64,000 nt of DNA from Eubacteriaceae bacterium (GCA_902362435.1 CABIWW010000014.1:16971-80970), one strand, 5' to 3'; counted from the stretch's first letter, positions 26,063 through 36,829 are shown. The notes: a model not told the origin generated them from the letters alone. Translations and numbers: made by a program.

Positions 26063-26842
26063 ATGGCCGGATTTGATATCAAAGAAAAAATAGAACATAA
26101 TGTAAAAAAGGCTGTTGCCGATTTTCAGGAAAGAGACGACATCACAACAAAATTCGGAGAACCGGTTCTCGCATATGTATATGCGAAAGATCCGCTCTTC
26201 GACATGTTCTGGGAGAGAGAGCTCTGCAAGCACCCGAAGGCGATCTTCCAGCCCGGGAATACAGTGATCCTTCACTATGTTCCGTTTGCAGACGAAGTCG
26301 CTGCAGGCAATGAGGGCGGCGATGCTCCGTCAGCACAGTGGGAAAGAGCATTCGTCGAATCGCTGTGGCTCTCGATGGAACTCAACAGGGTCATCAGAGG
26401 TACGCTCGACATGATCGGCAGACTTTCTTCGGCGCTCACGACTCCTACAGACTGGGTGGATGATCTGCATCACGAGGAGTTCTCTTTCAAAATGGCAGCG
26501 TACGCCGCAGGAATGGGTGAGTTCGGCACAGGCGGTTCGTTCCTCATAAACGGAAAATACGGCGGACGTCTCGGTGCTGTATCTACCGACGGAAATTACG
26601 CGGACCCTTCAGAACCTATGACGCAGCAGCAGCTCGATGAAGTCTACGATATGCTTCATGCAAAGTGCCGCTACGAGGGCGCTCCGGGAGTTTCATGCTC
26701 ACAGGAAATGATCGACGCCTGTCCCGGACATGCGATCTCCGCAAACGGCATCGACAGAGCAAAGTGCCAGGAACACTGCAGGACTATAGACAAATACATA
26801 CCGTCGCCTGAAGTATGCGGCAAGTGCTTCAGGTTCAGATAA
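26063..26842 (+). CDS. Fe-S cluster-binding protein resembling the QueG/reductive dehalogenase C-terminal domain
   Basis: A 259-residue soluble protein whose C-terminal 60 residues are Cys-rich: CRYEGAPGVSCSQEMIDACP, then KCQEHCRTIDKY and CGKCFRF. The spacing suits one or two iron-sulfur clusters. The central part (AAYAAGMGEFGTGGSFLINGKYGGRLGAVST) resembles the substrate domain of epoxyqueuosine reductase-like proteins, but the cobalamin features of true QueG are not evident. The start is the ATG after AAAGGTGTG; the 47-residue in-frame extension upstream reads through the probable -10 (TATAAT at 25982-25987). It stands alone. Function unknown, probably redox. Confidence 0.65.
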   Translation: MAGFDIKEKIEHNVKKAVADFQERDDITTKFGEPVLAYVYAKDPLFDMFWERELCKHPKAIFQPGNTVILHYVPFADEVAAGNEGGDAPSAQWERAFVESLWLSMELNRVIRGTLDMIGRLSSALTTPTDWVDDLHHEEFSFKMAAYAAGMGEFGTGGSFLINGKYGGRLGAVSTDGNYADPSEPMTQQQLDEVYDMLHAKCRYEGAPGVSCSQEMIDACPGHAISANGIDRAKCQEHCRTIDKYIPSPEVCGKCFRFR

Positions 26843-26909
26843 GTCTCTGCTGCCCTTCACGCGGGACGGCGATCAGACACGACCGTACGCGGTCAAACCA
26901 AAATGCTGT

Positions 26910-26960
26910 AAAAGACTGTCCGGCGATGTTTTCAGAACATCTGCCCAACAGTCTTTTCTT
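26910..26960 (+). terminator. Terminator of the Fe-S protein gene
   Basis: AAAAGACTGT / ACAGTCTTTT arms around an internal hairpin, followed by CTTTTTA. Confidence 0.85.
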
Positions 26961-26979
26961 TTTACCGCATAAAAATGAT

Positions 26980-27002
26980 CCCTGCGTTAAACGCAGGGTT
27001 TT
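26980..27002 (+). terminator. Second terminator-like hairpin
   Basis: CCCTGCGT / ACGCAGGG with a tiny loop, then TTTT, directly behind the first terminator. Confidence 0.6.
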
Positions 27003-27013
27003 CCTTATACAAT

Positions 27014-27053
27014 AAAAGCTGTGCAAATGGTTCATCCATCCGCACAGCTTTTT
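27014..27053 (-). terminator. Terminator of groES-groEL
   Basis: AAAAGCTGTGC / GCACAGCTTTTT arms; A and T runs on both sides make it usable from both directions, chiefly for groEL. Confidence 0.85.
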
Positions 27054-27113
27054 CTCACACTTTTAAGGTTTATTTACCGGAACGGTTTCTGATGTGATGC
27101 AGTTACTGCCGCA

Positions 27114-29046
<1,933 letters not shown>

Positions 29047-29202
29047 TATGTCATCTCCTTTACATTTTTCTTATATAATTTGAAAAAGGATCTTTCCTTT
29101 TTATATGCACCTCTGTCTGAGCTTTATGCAAAGCTCACTCCGCGGCCGTCGCTGCATCTGTCATGCAGCAATTCTGCAATGCTGCCGACGCCCCGGCGAT
29201 TG

Positions 29203-29229
29203 TTAGCACTCATTATTTCCGAGTGCTAA
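29203..29229 (-). promoter_or_regulatory. CIRCE operator (HrcA binding site)
   Basis: TTAGCACTC-N9-GAGTGCTAA, a perfect match to the CIRCE consensus, placed immediately downstream of the groES -10 box. HrcA repression of groES-groEL is expected; hrcA itself is not in the window. Confidence 0.96.
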
Positions 29230-29233
29230 CTAT

Positions 29234-29262
29234 AATTTACAGCCATTTCCGCTATTTGTCAA
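29234..29262 (-). promoter_or_regulatory. Sigma-A promoter of groES-groEL
   Basis: Minus-strand TTGACA (29257-29262), 17-bp spacer, TAAATT (29234-29239), directly abutting CIRCE. Confidence 0.85.
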
Positions 29263-29293
29263 CCACCTTTTTTGATTTTCTTCGCTCAGCGGA

Positions 29294-30178
29294 TCACAGA
29301 TTTTTGTTGTGAGTTATGTAATAGAAAAGATACTGCTGGGCTATTCCTCCGTACTCTCCGAAATGTTCCGCCGCAAAGTCCGCCATAGCCTTCATATCGC
29401 CCTCATCCATGCCGTACAGCCTGTTCATGACCTTCCTGACCCAGACGTCTATCGGGAACCGGTCCATCTTTCCCAGCGAAAACAGAGCGATGCAGTTTGC
29501 CACCTTCGGTCCTACACCGGTGTACCTCCTGAGCTGATCGAAAGCCTCGTCCGAGCTCACCTCATCCGTTCCCAGCCTCTCCAGGCTCTCTATACCTTCC
29601 TCCGCTACCATTTTCGCCGTATCGATCAGATACTTCGCTCTGTATCCGAGCCGGCATGGAGCGAGATCATCCAGTGAAGCTCCCGCCAGCACTTCCGGGG
29701 ACGGCAGATCATAGAATTCCTTTCCGGCGAGCGCCCCTGCTCTGCTGCCCAGCGTCTCAGCCAGCGAGTTTATGCATTTCTTTATACGAGGTATGTTGTT
29801 GTTCTGAGATATTATAAATGAGATCAGGGTCTCCCATTTGTCCTGATTGAGTATGCGTATGCCCGGCCCGTATTCGATGGCCTTTGCGATCACCTCGTCT
29901 TTGCATGAGAGCTGTTTCTTTATCTCCGAGTAATCTCTGTCAAGATCCAGATAATGATGCCATATGTTCCTGTAATCGTCTTCATCCGCGCCGTGTATCT
30001 TCAGCACTCCGGTGTCACTGTCATACTCCATGACCGCCACTCTGCCGTGAGCGGTCCCCGCATACATCCCGTCAGCTGTCTTTTCCCACCTGAAACACTG
30101 CCCGCAGTCAAAGATATTGTCGAGATCAAAATCTCTTACCCCCTCGGCGATCAGTACTCCGTTATCTTCTCTTGCCAT
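29294..30178 (-). CDS. 8-oxoguanine DNA glycosylase / AlkA-OGG family base-excision enzyme
   Basis: A 294-residue helix-hairpin-helix glycosylase that excises damaged bases. The N-terminal domain contains DNIFDCGQCFRWEK (OGG-like). ISFIISQNNNIPRIKK lies near residue 130. The HhH motif TGVGPKVANCIALFSLG near residue 232 carries the putative catalytic Lys, and PIDVWVRKV the conserved Asp. The presence of that Lys suggests a bifunctional OGG-type enzyme rather than a monofunctional alkylation glycosylase. AAAGGGAC before the ATG at 30178 decides the start over an upstream in-frame ATG. Confidence 0.88.
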   Translation of the reverse strand: MAREDNGVLIAEGVRDFDLDNIFDCGQCFRWEKTADGMYAGTAHGRVAVMEYDSDTGVLKIHGADEDDYRNIWHHYLDLDRDYSEIKKQLSCKDEVIAKAIEYGPGIRILNQDKWETLISFIISQNNNIPRIKKCINSLAETLGSRAGALAGKEFYDLPSPEVLAGASLDDLAPCRLGYRAKYLIDTAKMVAEEGIESLERLGTDEVSSDEAFDQLRRYTGVGPKVANCIALFSLGKMDRFPIDVWVRKVMNRLYGMDEGDMKAMADFAAEHFGEYGGIAQQYLFYYITHNKNL

Positions 30179-30294
30179 TACACTGTCCCTTTCTCTTTCA
30201 TATATATGATATCCATATCGATCCATCTGCAGGATCCCGCGGTCTTAAAGCTCTTTCCTGACCGCTTTTCCCTGTAAGTACGTAAACTTTAATC

Positions 30295-30323
30295 TTGAAT
30301 TCCTCGTTAAGGTTTGTTATAAT
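30295..30323 (+). promoter_or_regulatory. Promoter of the ferredoxin gene
   Basis: TTGAAT (30295-30300), 17-bp spacer, TATAAT (30318-30323), about 42 bp before the start codon. Confidence 0.75.
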
Positions 30324-30364
30324 CAGTTTGTCATTTAGTGATAATTTTAAAGGAGGTACTTACA

Positions 30365-30535
30365 ATGGCTTATGTAATCAAAGACTCATGCATCAGTTGC
30401 GGAGCTTGCATGGACGAATGTCCTACAAATGCTATCTCAGCCGGCGATTCTATGTATGTTATAGATGCTGACACTTGCATTGATTGCGGTGCTTGCGCAG
30501 GCGCATGTCCTGTGGATGCTCCAGTTGAAGAGTAG
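30365..30535 (+). CDS. 2x[4Fe-4S] ferredoxin, clostridial type
   Basis: A 56-residue low-potential electron carrier. Two CxxCxxCxxxCP motifs are complete: CISCGACMDECP (residues 9 to 20) and CIDCGACAGACP (residues 38 to 49). Length and symmetry are those of classical clostridial ferredoxins. AAAGGAGGTAC precedes the ATG, so the nine in-frame codons upstream are not part of it. A short acidic tail ends the protein. It has its own promoter and terminator. Confidence 0.96.
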   Translation: MAYVIKDSCISCGACMDECPTNAISAGDSMYVIDADTCIDCGACAGACPVDAPVEE

Positions 30536-30568
30536 TTCAAAAAAACATATATCAATGTGATAATTAAT

Positions 30569-30596
30569 AACCGTTTCATAATGAAACGGTTATTTA
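30569..30596. terminator. Bidirectional terminator between ferredoxin and rex
   Basis: Perfect AACCGTTTCA / TGAAACGGTT stem with a 3-nt loop and AT-rich flanks on both sides. Confidence 0.75.
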
Positions 30597-30630
30597 ATTT
30601 ACCAATATTCTTATGTAATACACCCTGAGC

Positions 30631-31272
30631 CTATTCCTGACTCTGATTTCTGTTCATATGGTATGCGAGAGAATGCAGGCTGTCGCTTATATGCATATTC
30701 TCGAGCGCCACATGATTAGGTGTTTCTATGTCTATCGGTGCAAAATTCCAGAGACCCCTCACCCCTGCGAAGCACAGCTTGTCTGCAACTTCCTGGGCGG
30801 CGTCCTTGGTAGTACATATGATACCTATATCTATATCGTTTTCCTCAACAAATTCAACGATATTGTCATAGTCCATGACCTCTATATCGTTGATCTTCAT
30901 TCCAATAAGCCGCGGATTTATCTCGAAGATACCGCAGACGATGAATCCGGTCTTGTAGTAGTACGTGTGGTTTGCCAGCGCCTGCCCCAGATTGCCCGCA
31001 CCGACGATCACCATCTTGTACTGCTTATCCAGGCCCAGTATCGCGCTTATCTCATCGTAAAGGCCGTCCACACTGTAACCGTATCCCTGCTGGCCGAATC
31101 CTCCGAAATTGTTGAGATCCTGCCTTATCTGCGACGCAGTGTACCCGGTCAGATTACTGAACTCGCTGGATGATATCTTGTCTATGCCCTTCTTCTGAAG
31201 TTCGCGCAGATATCTCCTGTAACGCGGCAGCCTCTTGATCACAGCATTGGAAATCTTAGCTTGCCTTTTCAT
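30631..31272 (-). CDS. rex: Redox-sensing transcriptional repressor Rex
   Basis: A 213-residue dimeric repressor that senses the NADH/NAD+ ratio and controls fermentation genes. The N-terminal winged helix includes VIKRLPRYRRYLRELQKKG and the recognition region TGYTASQIRQDLNNFGGFGQQGYGY. The Rossmann domain has VIVGAGNLGQALANH near residue 88, and the C-terminal swap helix is present. AAAGGTTTTGAG precedes the ATG. It lies 18 bp after acpP and is probably cotranscribed. No clear Rex operator was found in front of the window's genes. Confidence 0.96.
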   Translation of the reverse strand: MKRQAKISNAVIKRLPRYRRYLRELQKKGIDKISSSEFSNLTGYTASQIRQDLNNFGGFGQQGYGYSVDGLYDEISAILGLDKQYKMVIVGAGNLGQALANHTYYYKTGFIVCGIFEINPRLIGMKINDIEVMDYDNIVEFVEENDIDIGIICTTKDAAQEVADKLCFAGVRGLWNFAPIDIETPNHVALENMHISDSLHSLAYHMNRNQSQE

Positions 31273-31290
31273 CTCAAAACCTTTTGTTTT

Positions 31291-31518
31291 TTATGCTCTT
31301 GATTCCACGTAGTTTACGATGTCGCTTACTGTCTGGAATTTCTCAGCGTCTTCGTCAGGAACTTCGATGTCGAATTCGTCTTCGATAGCCATGATGATCT
31401 CTACTGCATCCAGTGAATCAGCTTCGAGATCCTTCATGAGATGTGTTTCCATCTTCACGTCTTCTTCATCAACACCTAACTGCTCTGCTATTATTCCCTT
31501 GATCTTGTCTAATGTCAT
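31291..31518 (-). CDS. acpP: Acyl carrier protein
   Basis: A 75-residue acidic carrier for growing fatty acyl chains. The phosphopantetheine Ser is in EADSLDAVE near residue 37, with the usual four-helix pattern and acidic helix II. TGGAGGTATATATC precedes the ATG; 27 in-frame codons upstream are untranslated leader. It lies apart from the fatty-acid biosynthesis cluster and is followed by rex. Confidence 0.95.
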   Translation of the reverse strand: MTLDKIKGIIAEQLGVDEEDVKMETHLMKDLEADSLDAVEIIMAIEDEFDIEVPDEDAEKFQTVSDIVNYVESRA

Positions 31519-31597
31519 GATATATACCTCCATAATCAAAATATCATTTTTCGTTACTATATTATGCCGCTGAAAATATATGCGGCAACTCCCAATC

Positions 31598-31626
31598 ATT
31601 ATAGAGTATGCACTCTTTTATTGCAA
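31598..31626 (-). promoter_or_regulatory. Promoter of acpP-rex
   Basis: Minus-strand TTGCAA (31621-31626), 17-bp spacer, TATAAT (31598-31603). A TGCCGC/GCGGCA hairpin (31565-31587) lies in the leader. Confidence 0.75.
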
Positions 31627-31661
31627 TAGTTTTGATAAAAAAATCAGATGCCCGGCGCGCG

Positions 31662-33680
31662 TCACTCCTGCAGCTGGAGCCAGCTCTCATATTTTTCATC
31701 GAGATCGTCTTTCTTCTCTGTCAGCGCCTTGCTGATCTCCGCAAGCTTTACGTGATCCTTTGCCACATCTTCCCTGCACAGCTCTTCTTCAAGCTCTTTT
31801 ATGGAATCCTCAAGCTCCTGTATCTCTTTTTCGAGCTTCTCTCTGTGCCGCTTCAGCCTGCGCTCCTCGGCCTCTTTTTCCTTCTGGATGCGCCTGCGTT
31901 CTGCAGAAGACAGCTCCGGCTCACCGCCGCCTGCCGCCTTTGCATCAGATACAGCACCCTCTGCAGCATCCCCGTTTCCCGGTGCGTCTGCGCGTTTTCC
32001 CGCAGACAGCTCCTCCAGGTACTTCTTGCCGGATCTGATCTGCTGCTGTTTCTTTTCGACGTAGTAATCATATGTTCCCAGGTAGTTGTCTATGCCCTCG
32101 GACGTCAGCTCGATTATCCTCGTCGGTATCCTGTTAAGGAAATATCTGTCGTGGGATACTATGATACATGTTCCCGGAAAGTCCAGGAGTGCTTCTTCAA
32201 ACACTTCTTTGGACTCGATGTCGAGATGGTTGGTCGGCTCGTCAAGCATCAGCACATTCGCCCCCGAAAGCATGAGTTTGAGAAGCGAAAGTCTCGCCTT
32301 TTCTCCGCCGCTCAGCGATCCAACCGTCAGGAACACTTCGTCGCCCCTGAACAGGAATCTTCCCAGTATATTTCTTATCTCCGTATCCGTGTAAAGGCCG
32401 TACGAGTCTCTGACTTCACCCATCACGGTGTTTGCCGCGTTCAGCAGCTGCTGTCCCTGGTCGTAGTAGCCGAACTGCACGTTATGGCCGATCTTTATGC
32501 GTCCCGTATTCGCGGAAAGCTCACCCATCAGGATCTTGAGCAGTGTCGTCTTGCCGATGCCGTTCGCACCGACTATGCACACACGCTCACCGCGCTTTAT
32601 ATCGAGGTCGACTCCGTGGAACAACTCAGTTCTCCTCGAACCGTATCCGAAGCTCTTCGAAAGTCCCTCGGCATACAGCACATCTCTTCCGCTCTGGAAG
32701 TCCGCCTTGAACGACAGCTTCATCTTCCCTGTCGTTCCTTCAGGTCTGTCTATCACATCCATAGCTGCGAGCCGCTTTTCTCTGGAAGCTGCACGTTTCG
32801 CAAGCTTCTCTGTGCCGCGCTGCTTGAACCTGCGGATCATATCCTCCTGACGGCTGATCTCCTTCTGCTGCTTCTCATATTTTCTAAGCTCAGCCTCGCG
32901 CCTGTTCTTGCGCTCAGTGGCATAAAACGTATAGTTTCCTTCATATATATTGAGCTTGTGATTTTCGACCTCGAATATCCTCGTGACTGTCTCATCCAGA
33001 AAATATCTGTCATGGGAGACGAGCACGATCGTGCCCTTGTAGCTCTTGAGGTACTGCTCGAGCCATTTCAGCGTGCCTATATCCAGGTGGTTGGTCGGCT
33101 CGTCGAGGAACAGTATGTCCGGCTTTCTCAGAAGCAGACACGCCAGCGACAGTCTCGTCTTCTCTCCGCCGCTCAGCGACGATATCTTCTTGTCGTAGCT
33201 GTCCTCACCGAACGCCATACTTGAAAGTATGCCCGTGATCTCGCTTTTATATGTATACCCGCCGGAATCTCTGAATTTTTCCTGCATCATGTCGTAGCGC
33301 TCGAGCAGTCTGTGGCTTTCCTCTTCTCCCTCAGGACCTGCCGACGCGAGCTCTTCTATGCGGGCCAGCAGTTTTTCCATATCCTTTTCCATCTGCGGAA
33401 AGGCTGAAAATATGCTCTCAACTTCTTCTATAACTGTCTTTTCGGAATCGAATGCCCCGTCCTGCTTCAGATATCCTATGTTGATATCCGACGAAATGAA
33501 AAAGTCTCCTTCCTCGCACGGCAGCTCGCCTGTGAGTATCTTCAGAAGTGTGGTCTTTCCCGCTCCGTTCACGCCGATTATGCCTACGCGCTCTCCCTTG
33601 TTTATATGGAAAGAGACCCGGTCCAGGATCACATCCGTTCCGTATGCTTTTGTAAGATCTTTTGCTGATACTACTATCAT
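31662..33680 (-). CDS. ABC-F family ATP-binding protein (YdiF/Uup type)
   Basis: A 672-residue soluble protein with two ABC nucleotide-binding domains and no membrane segments. The first Walker A is GVNGAGKTTLL near residue 38 with signature SSLSGGEKTRLSLA and LFLDEPTNHLDI; the second is GANGIGKTTLL with GSLSGGEKARLSLL and MLDEPTNHLDI. A charged linker joins the domains, and the C-terminus is a long coiled coil (residues about 540 to 672). ABC-F proteins act on the ribosome, some giving antibiotic resistance; the YdiF/Uup branch is usually housekeeping. The ribosome binding site is weak (GCAGG). Confidence 0.92.
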   Translation of the reverse strand: MIVVSAKDLTKAYGTDVILDRVSFHINKGERVGIIGVNGAGKTTLLKILTGELPCEEGDFFISSDINIGYLKQDGAFDSEKTVIEEVESIFSAFPQMEKDMEKLLARIEELASAGPEGEEESHRLLERYDMMQEKFRDSGGYTYKSEITGILSSMAFGEDSYDKKISSLSGGEKTRLSLACLLLRKPDILFLDEPTNHLDIGTLKWLEQYLKSYKGTIVLVSHDRYFLDETVTRIFEVENHKLNIYEGNYTFYATERKNRREAELRKYEKQQKEISRQEDMIRRFKQRGTEKLAKRAASREKRLAAMDVIDRPEGTTGKMKLSFKADFQSGRDVLYAEGLSKSFGYGSRRTELFHGVDLDIKRGERVCIVGANGIGKTTLLKILMGELSANTGRIKIGHNVQFGYYDQGQQLLNAANTVMGEVRDSYGLYTDTEIRNILGRFLFRGDEVFLTVGSLSGGEKARLSLLKLMLSGANVLMLDEPTNHLDIESKEVFEEALLDFPGTCIIVSHDRYFLNRIPTRIIELTSEGIDNYLGTYDYYVEKKQQQIRSGKKYLEELSAGKRADAPGNGDAAEGAVSDAKAAGGGEPELSSAERRRIQKEKEAEERRLKRHREKLEKEIQELEDSIKELEEELCREDVAKDHVKLAEISKALTEKKDDLDEKYESWLQLQE

Positions 33681-33723
33681 ATATGAACCTGCAGCACTTT
33701 TACCGCTGCACCTTTTCCTTTCC

Positions 33724-33770
33724 TTAAAACAGAGCCTGACCCGCCATTGGTCGTCCGGCGGGCGGCTCTG
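33724..33770 (-). terminator. Terminator of the t6A gene cluster
   Basis: Minus-strand CAGAGCC / GGCTCTG outer stem enclosing a GC-rich inner hairpin, followed by TTTTAAGG. Confidence 0.75.
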
Positions 33771-33794
33771 ATGATATTTTTATTAAAAGCCTGT

Positions 33795-34811
33795 CTACAG
33801 CTCCAGATTCGGTATCGCATCCAGAGTCAGTTCGTCGCGTTCACCGGCTATATACTTGTAATACGCCGCGCAGCCTATCATCGCGGCATTGTCCGTACAC
33901 AGTACCGGTGACGGATAATAAAGCTTTATGCCGTTCTTTTCACATTCCTCGCTCATCATCTCTCTGAGCCTGCTGTTAGAGGCCACTCCCCCTGCGAGGA
34001 CGATCTTGTCCTTGTCCATGTCTTTTGCAGCTTTTACCGTCTTCGCCACGATAACGTCGAGGACAGCCGCCTGAAAGCTCGCGGCCACATCTGCCTGATT
34101 TATCTCACGGCCGGCCTGCTTCTCGGAATTTATGTAGTTCAGAACGCCTGTCTTGATGCCGCTGAAACTGAAATCAAGGCTGCCCTTTTCCAGGAACACA
34201 CGCTTGAATTCCACCGCGTGCGGATCGCCCTGTTTCGCCAGTCTGTCTATCAGAGGGCCTCCGGGATATCCCAGACCCAGCACCCTGGCCACCTTGTCGT
34301 ACGCTTCGCCTGCAGCATCGTCTCTCGTTCCGCCGAGGACCCTGCACCGGTTGTATCCTGTCACCTCCACGATATTCGTATGTCCGCCTGATATTATCAG
34401 TGACATGAACGGAGGCTCAAGATCCTTGTGCTCTATATAGTTCGCACTTATATGGCCCTGTATGTGATGAACGCCTATCAGCGGCTTGTCTGCCGCCAGC
34501 GCATATGCCTTTGCCGTCGCCAGGCCTATCAGAAGCGCTCCCACGAGACCGGGGCCGTATGTCACGCCTATCATATCCACATCGTCGATAGTCACGCCTG
34601 CTTCCTCCAGCGCCTGATCGACAACCGTATTCACATTTTCGAGATGGTGCCTGGATGCGATCTCCGGTACGACACCGCCATACTGCTTATGTATCTCTAT
34701 CTGCGACGAAATGATATTTGAAAGGACTTCACGTCCCTCCAGCATCACAGCTGCCGCTGTTTCGTCACAGCTAGATTCTATTGCAAGAGTTAGTAATTTT
34801 CCGTTCTTCAT
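33795..34811 (-). CDS. tsaD: tRNA N6-threonylcarbamoyladenosine synthase subunit TsaD
   Basis: Transfers threonylcarbamoyl from its adenylate to A37 of ANN-decoding tRNAs, together with TsaB and TsaE. The 338-residue product has [14 protein letters not shown] at the N-terminus, the metal-binding [27 protein letters not shown] and [12 protein letters not shown]. The ATG at 34811 is decided by a 4-bp ATGA overlap with the stop of a small upstream gene, giving the usual family length; the in-frame codons further upstream belong to that small gene in another frame. Confidence 0.96.
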   Translation of the reverse strand: MKNGKLLTLAIESSCDETAAAVMLEGREVLSNIISSQIEIHKQYGGVVPEIASRHHLENVNTVVDQALEEAGVTIDDVDMIGVTYGPGLVGALLIGLATAKAYALAADKPLIGVHHIQGHISANYIEHKDLEPPFMSLIISGGHTNIVEVTGYNRCRVLGGTRDDAAGEAYDKVARVLGLGYPGGPLIDRLAKQGDPHAVEFKRVFLEKGSLDFSFSGIKTGVLNYINSEKQAGREINQADVAASFQAAVLDVIVAKTVKAAKDMDKDKIVLAGGVASNSRLREMMSEECEKNGIKLYYPSPVLCTDNAAMIGCAAYYKYIAGERDELTLDAIPNLEL

Positions 34812-34987
34812 AAATTGTTTCGTCCTTCTTCCAGTTTTTTCTCGCACTGGTTCTCTCCGTTCAGATGCCTGCAGTTTTCACATGACATGTAGCTGCTCAT
34901 ACTGAACACATCGAAATCGTGTCGCCTCGAGAACTTTCTGCACGGATAAAAAACCTCATTCATATTTTCGCCTGAAAACTCGTCCAT
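34808..34987 (-). CDS. Small Cys-containing protein in the t6A operon
   Basis: A 59-residue ORF with GGGGAGG six bases before its ATG and a stop that overlaps the tsaD start as ATGA. Features: acidic N-terminus ([13 protein letters not shown]), [14 protein letters not shown], then [20 protein letters not shown]. Four cysteines, three in a CxxC-x8-C arrangement, suggest metal binding, perhaps zinc or an Fe-S cluster. It is neither membrane-spanning nor secreted by appearance. The family was not recognised. The ideal ribosome binding site and the coupling to tsaD make it very likely a real gene, with a role in or beside t6A synthesis conceivable. Confidence 0.8.
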   Translation of the reverse strand: MDEFSGENMNEVFYPCRKFSRRHDFDVFSMSSYMSCENCRHLNGENQCEKKLEEGRNNL

Positions 34988-35042
34988 GGCACGCCTCCCC
35001 GAATAATCATCTTATACTCATTATCCGCAGAAACGATGATTT

Positions 35043-35492
35043 TTATTCCTCGTGTCTCCACATGATGAGCGCATCCTCACCATTGTTCTGATAATATTTT
35101 TTTCGCACGCCCTCTGTGCGGAAACCGAATTTTTCGTAAAGATTTATCGCGGGAACATTTGATTTTCTGACTTCAAGCGTATGATGCGCGATCCCTTCTC
35201 CCGAAGTGAAATCTATCATCACACCGATTATGCCTTCGCCTATCTTCCTGTTCCTGAAGCCCGGTTTCACCGCGACATTCGTTATATGACCCTCGTCGCC
35301 GATGATCCAGAGCCCTGCATATCCCACGACTTCGCCGTCAAGCTCTGCCACGATATAAAAGGCTCTGGGATTGCTTTCGAGCTCATAGGTCAGTGCATCC
35401 ATGCTCCACGGGTCGGGAAAACACAGATTTTCGATCTCGTAGATGCTGCCCGCATCCCCCGGCACCGCCTGTCTTATGATAACTTCCGCCAT
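35043..35492 (-). CDS. rimI: Ribosomal-protein alanine N-acetyltransferase RimI-like
   Basis: A 149-residue GNAT acetyltransferase. IRQAVPGDAGSIYEIENLCF and PWSMDALTYELE are typical RimI starts. ITNVAVKPGFRNRKIGEGII holds the acetyl-CoA-binding R/Q-x-x-G-x-G/A-like segment (here RNRKIG), and LEVRKSNVPAINLYEKFGF the C-terminal fold. RimI acetylates the N-terminus of ribosomal protein S18 in E. coli and is commonly found between tsaB and tsaD, as here. GAGGAAAGG precedes the ATG; tsaB ends 6 bp upstream. Confidence 0.92.
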   Translation of the reverse strand: MAEVIIRQAVPGDAGSIYEIENLCFPDPWSMDALTYELESNPRAFYIVAELDGEVVGYAGLWIIGDEGHITNVAVKPGFRNRKIGEGIIGVMIDFTSGEGIAHHTLEVRKSNVPAINLYEKFGFRTEGVRKKYYQNNGEDALIMWRHEE

Positions 35493-35498
35493 AAAATA

Positions 35499-36221
35499 TC
35501 AGCCTTTCCTCTGCTTTTCTCTAAGCTTTCTTTCCGCTTCAGCGATACGCATATAGTCCGGTTCCACCTGATTGTACGCTAGTCCGCCTTTTTCGGCGTA
35601 GATCTTCGCCCCCAGTCTTGCAACTGTGACCGCATCCTGATATTTTATGTCCGCAGAGGCTGTCTCTGTTCCTTCCGGTCGAAGCTCCGCTATCTTTTCT
35701 GCGTATGTATCCGTCGCATCGCCCATCAGCAATATGCTGTCGTACGACTGCGCTTTCTGCAGAAACTCGTCGAGCATGTACGGCCCGGCTTTTATCTTTT
35801 CAACGGGCCAGCCGTCCTCGAGGAAGTACCCTCCGGCATACACCTGGCTCCTTCTCGCATCGAGCATAGGACACACGAGCACGTTTTCTCCGGCCTCTCC
35901 GGCTTCAGATACCGCGTTCATCGCCAGCGCCTCAAGGCTCGAGACTGTGACGCACGGAGTTCCCAGCACCTGTGACAGCGCTCTCGCGGAAGATACGCCT
36001 ATCCTTATCCCCGTGAACGATCCCGGTCCGCATGAAACCGCTATCACATCTATATCCTTCAGCGCCACTCCGCTCTCACGGACTATGCTCCCGATCTGAG
36101 GCATCAGGTTCTGCAGATGCGAAAACCGGTCCGTGCCCTTTACATATCCGAGCACTGCATCATCATCTATGAGCGCCGCTGATGCGAATGCGCCTGTCGT
36201 TTCTATTCCTAAAACATACAT
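35499..36221 (-). CDS. tsaB: tRNA threonylcarbamoyladenosine biosynthesis protein TsaB
   Basis: A 240-residue ASKHA-fold partner that forms the heterodimer with TsaD. It begins YVLGIETTGAFASAALI and has the family motif VSCGPGSFTGIRIGVSSARAL near residue 65, followed by a degenerate C-terminal half. It overlaps tsaE by 13 bp and is followed 6 bp later by rimI, so the cluster is translationally coupled. Confidence 0.95.
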   Translation of the reverse strand: MYVLGIETTGAFASAALIDDDAVLGYVKGTDRFSHLQNLMPQIGSIVRESGVALKDIDVIAVSCGPGSFTGIRIGVSSARALSQVLGTPCVTVSSLEALAMNAVSEAGEAGENVLVCPMLDARRSQVYAGGYFLEDGWPVEKIKAGPYMLDEFLQKAQSYDSILLMGDATDTYAEKIAELRPEGTETASADIKYQDAVTVARLGAKIYAEKGGLAYNQVEPDYMRIAEAERKLREKQRKG

Positions 36222-36634
36222 CTGTATATACGCTCTCCTTCTTTTTCTCCGTACTCGATCTCTATCCGTACGGCATCGTCAGGTATGATCTCCTCTATCA
36301 GATCGGCCCATTCTATCACGCACACGCCGTCTCCGAAAAAGTACTCCTCGTACCCGATCTCGTACATTTCGTCCACATCTCCGATCCTGTACACGTCAAA
36401 ATGGTACAGAGGCAGTCTCCCGCTGTCATACTGCTTGACGATGTTGAACGTAGGACTCGTGATCACATCAGTCACACCGAGTCCGGCGGCGATCGCTTTT
36501 GTCAGCGTCGTCTTGCCTGTCCCGAGATCTCCGGTCAGCGCCACTATGCTTCCGGCTGTCAGCTTTTCGCAAAGCTTCTCACCGAATTTTTTCGTTTCTT
36601 CTTCGTTTTTTATTACGATTTTTTTCTCTTCCAT
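36209..36634 (-). CDS. tsaE: tRNA threonylcarbamoyladenosine biosynthesis ATPase TsaE
   Basis: A 141-residue P-loop ATPase that resets the TsaB-TsaD complex. Walker A is LTGDLGTGKTTLTKAIA near residue 35, then SPTFNIVKQYDS, YHFDVYRI and VIEWAD. First gene of tsaE-tsaB-rimI-small ORF-tsaD. No ribosome binding site is seen; a TATACT hexamer (36644-36649, minus) with a weak -35 (TTTATA) lies only 9 bp before the ATG, so the message may be nearly leaderless. Confidence 0.94.
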   Translation of the reverse strand: MEEKKIVIKNEEETKKFGEKLCEKLTAGSIVALTGDLGTGKTTLTKAIAAGLGVTDVITSPTFNIVKQYDSGRLPLYHFDVYRIGDVDEMYEIGYEEYFFGDGVCVIEWADLIEEIIPDDAVRIEIEYGEKEGERIYRCMF

Positions 36635-36696
36635 AACTTATGTAGTATACCACACAAGCCGCATAATATAAAGGTTCACGCGAATTTTCCGCAAAC

Positions 36697-36741
36697 AAAA
36701 ACGCGCATGCGCACAGATCGTTCGCTGTGCCATGCACGTTT
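36697..36741 (-). terminator. Terminator of ribU
   Basis: A long GC-rich stem pairing AACGTGCATGGCACAG with CTGTGCGCATGCGCGT on the minus strand, then TTTTTG. Confidence 0.8.
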
Positions 36742-36829
36742 TCACGTTATCAGTATGTAAAGCTCTGCGCACGGTGGAGCTGCCGCATGCAGACGCACAT
36801 ATCACATCTCGTTTTCATGCCGCTGTGCG

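Noticed and set aside
31608..33224. 538-residue open frame on the plus strand
   Set aside because: Antisense shadow of the ABC-F gene; no family motifs.
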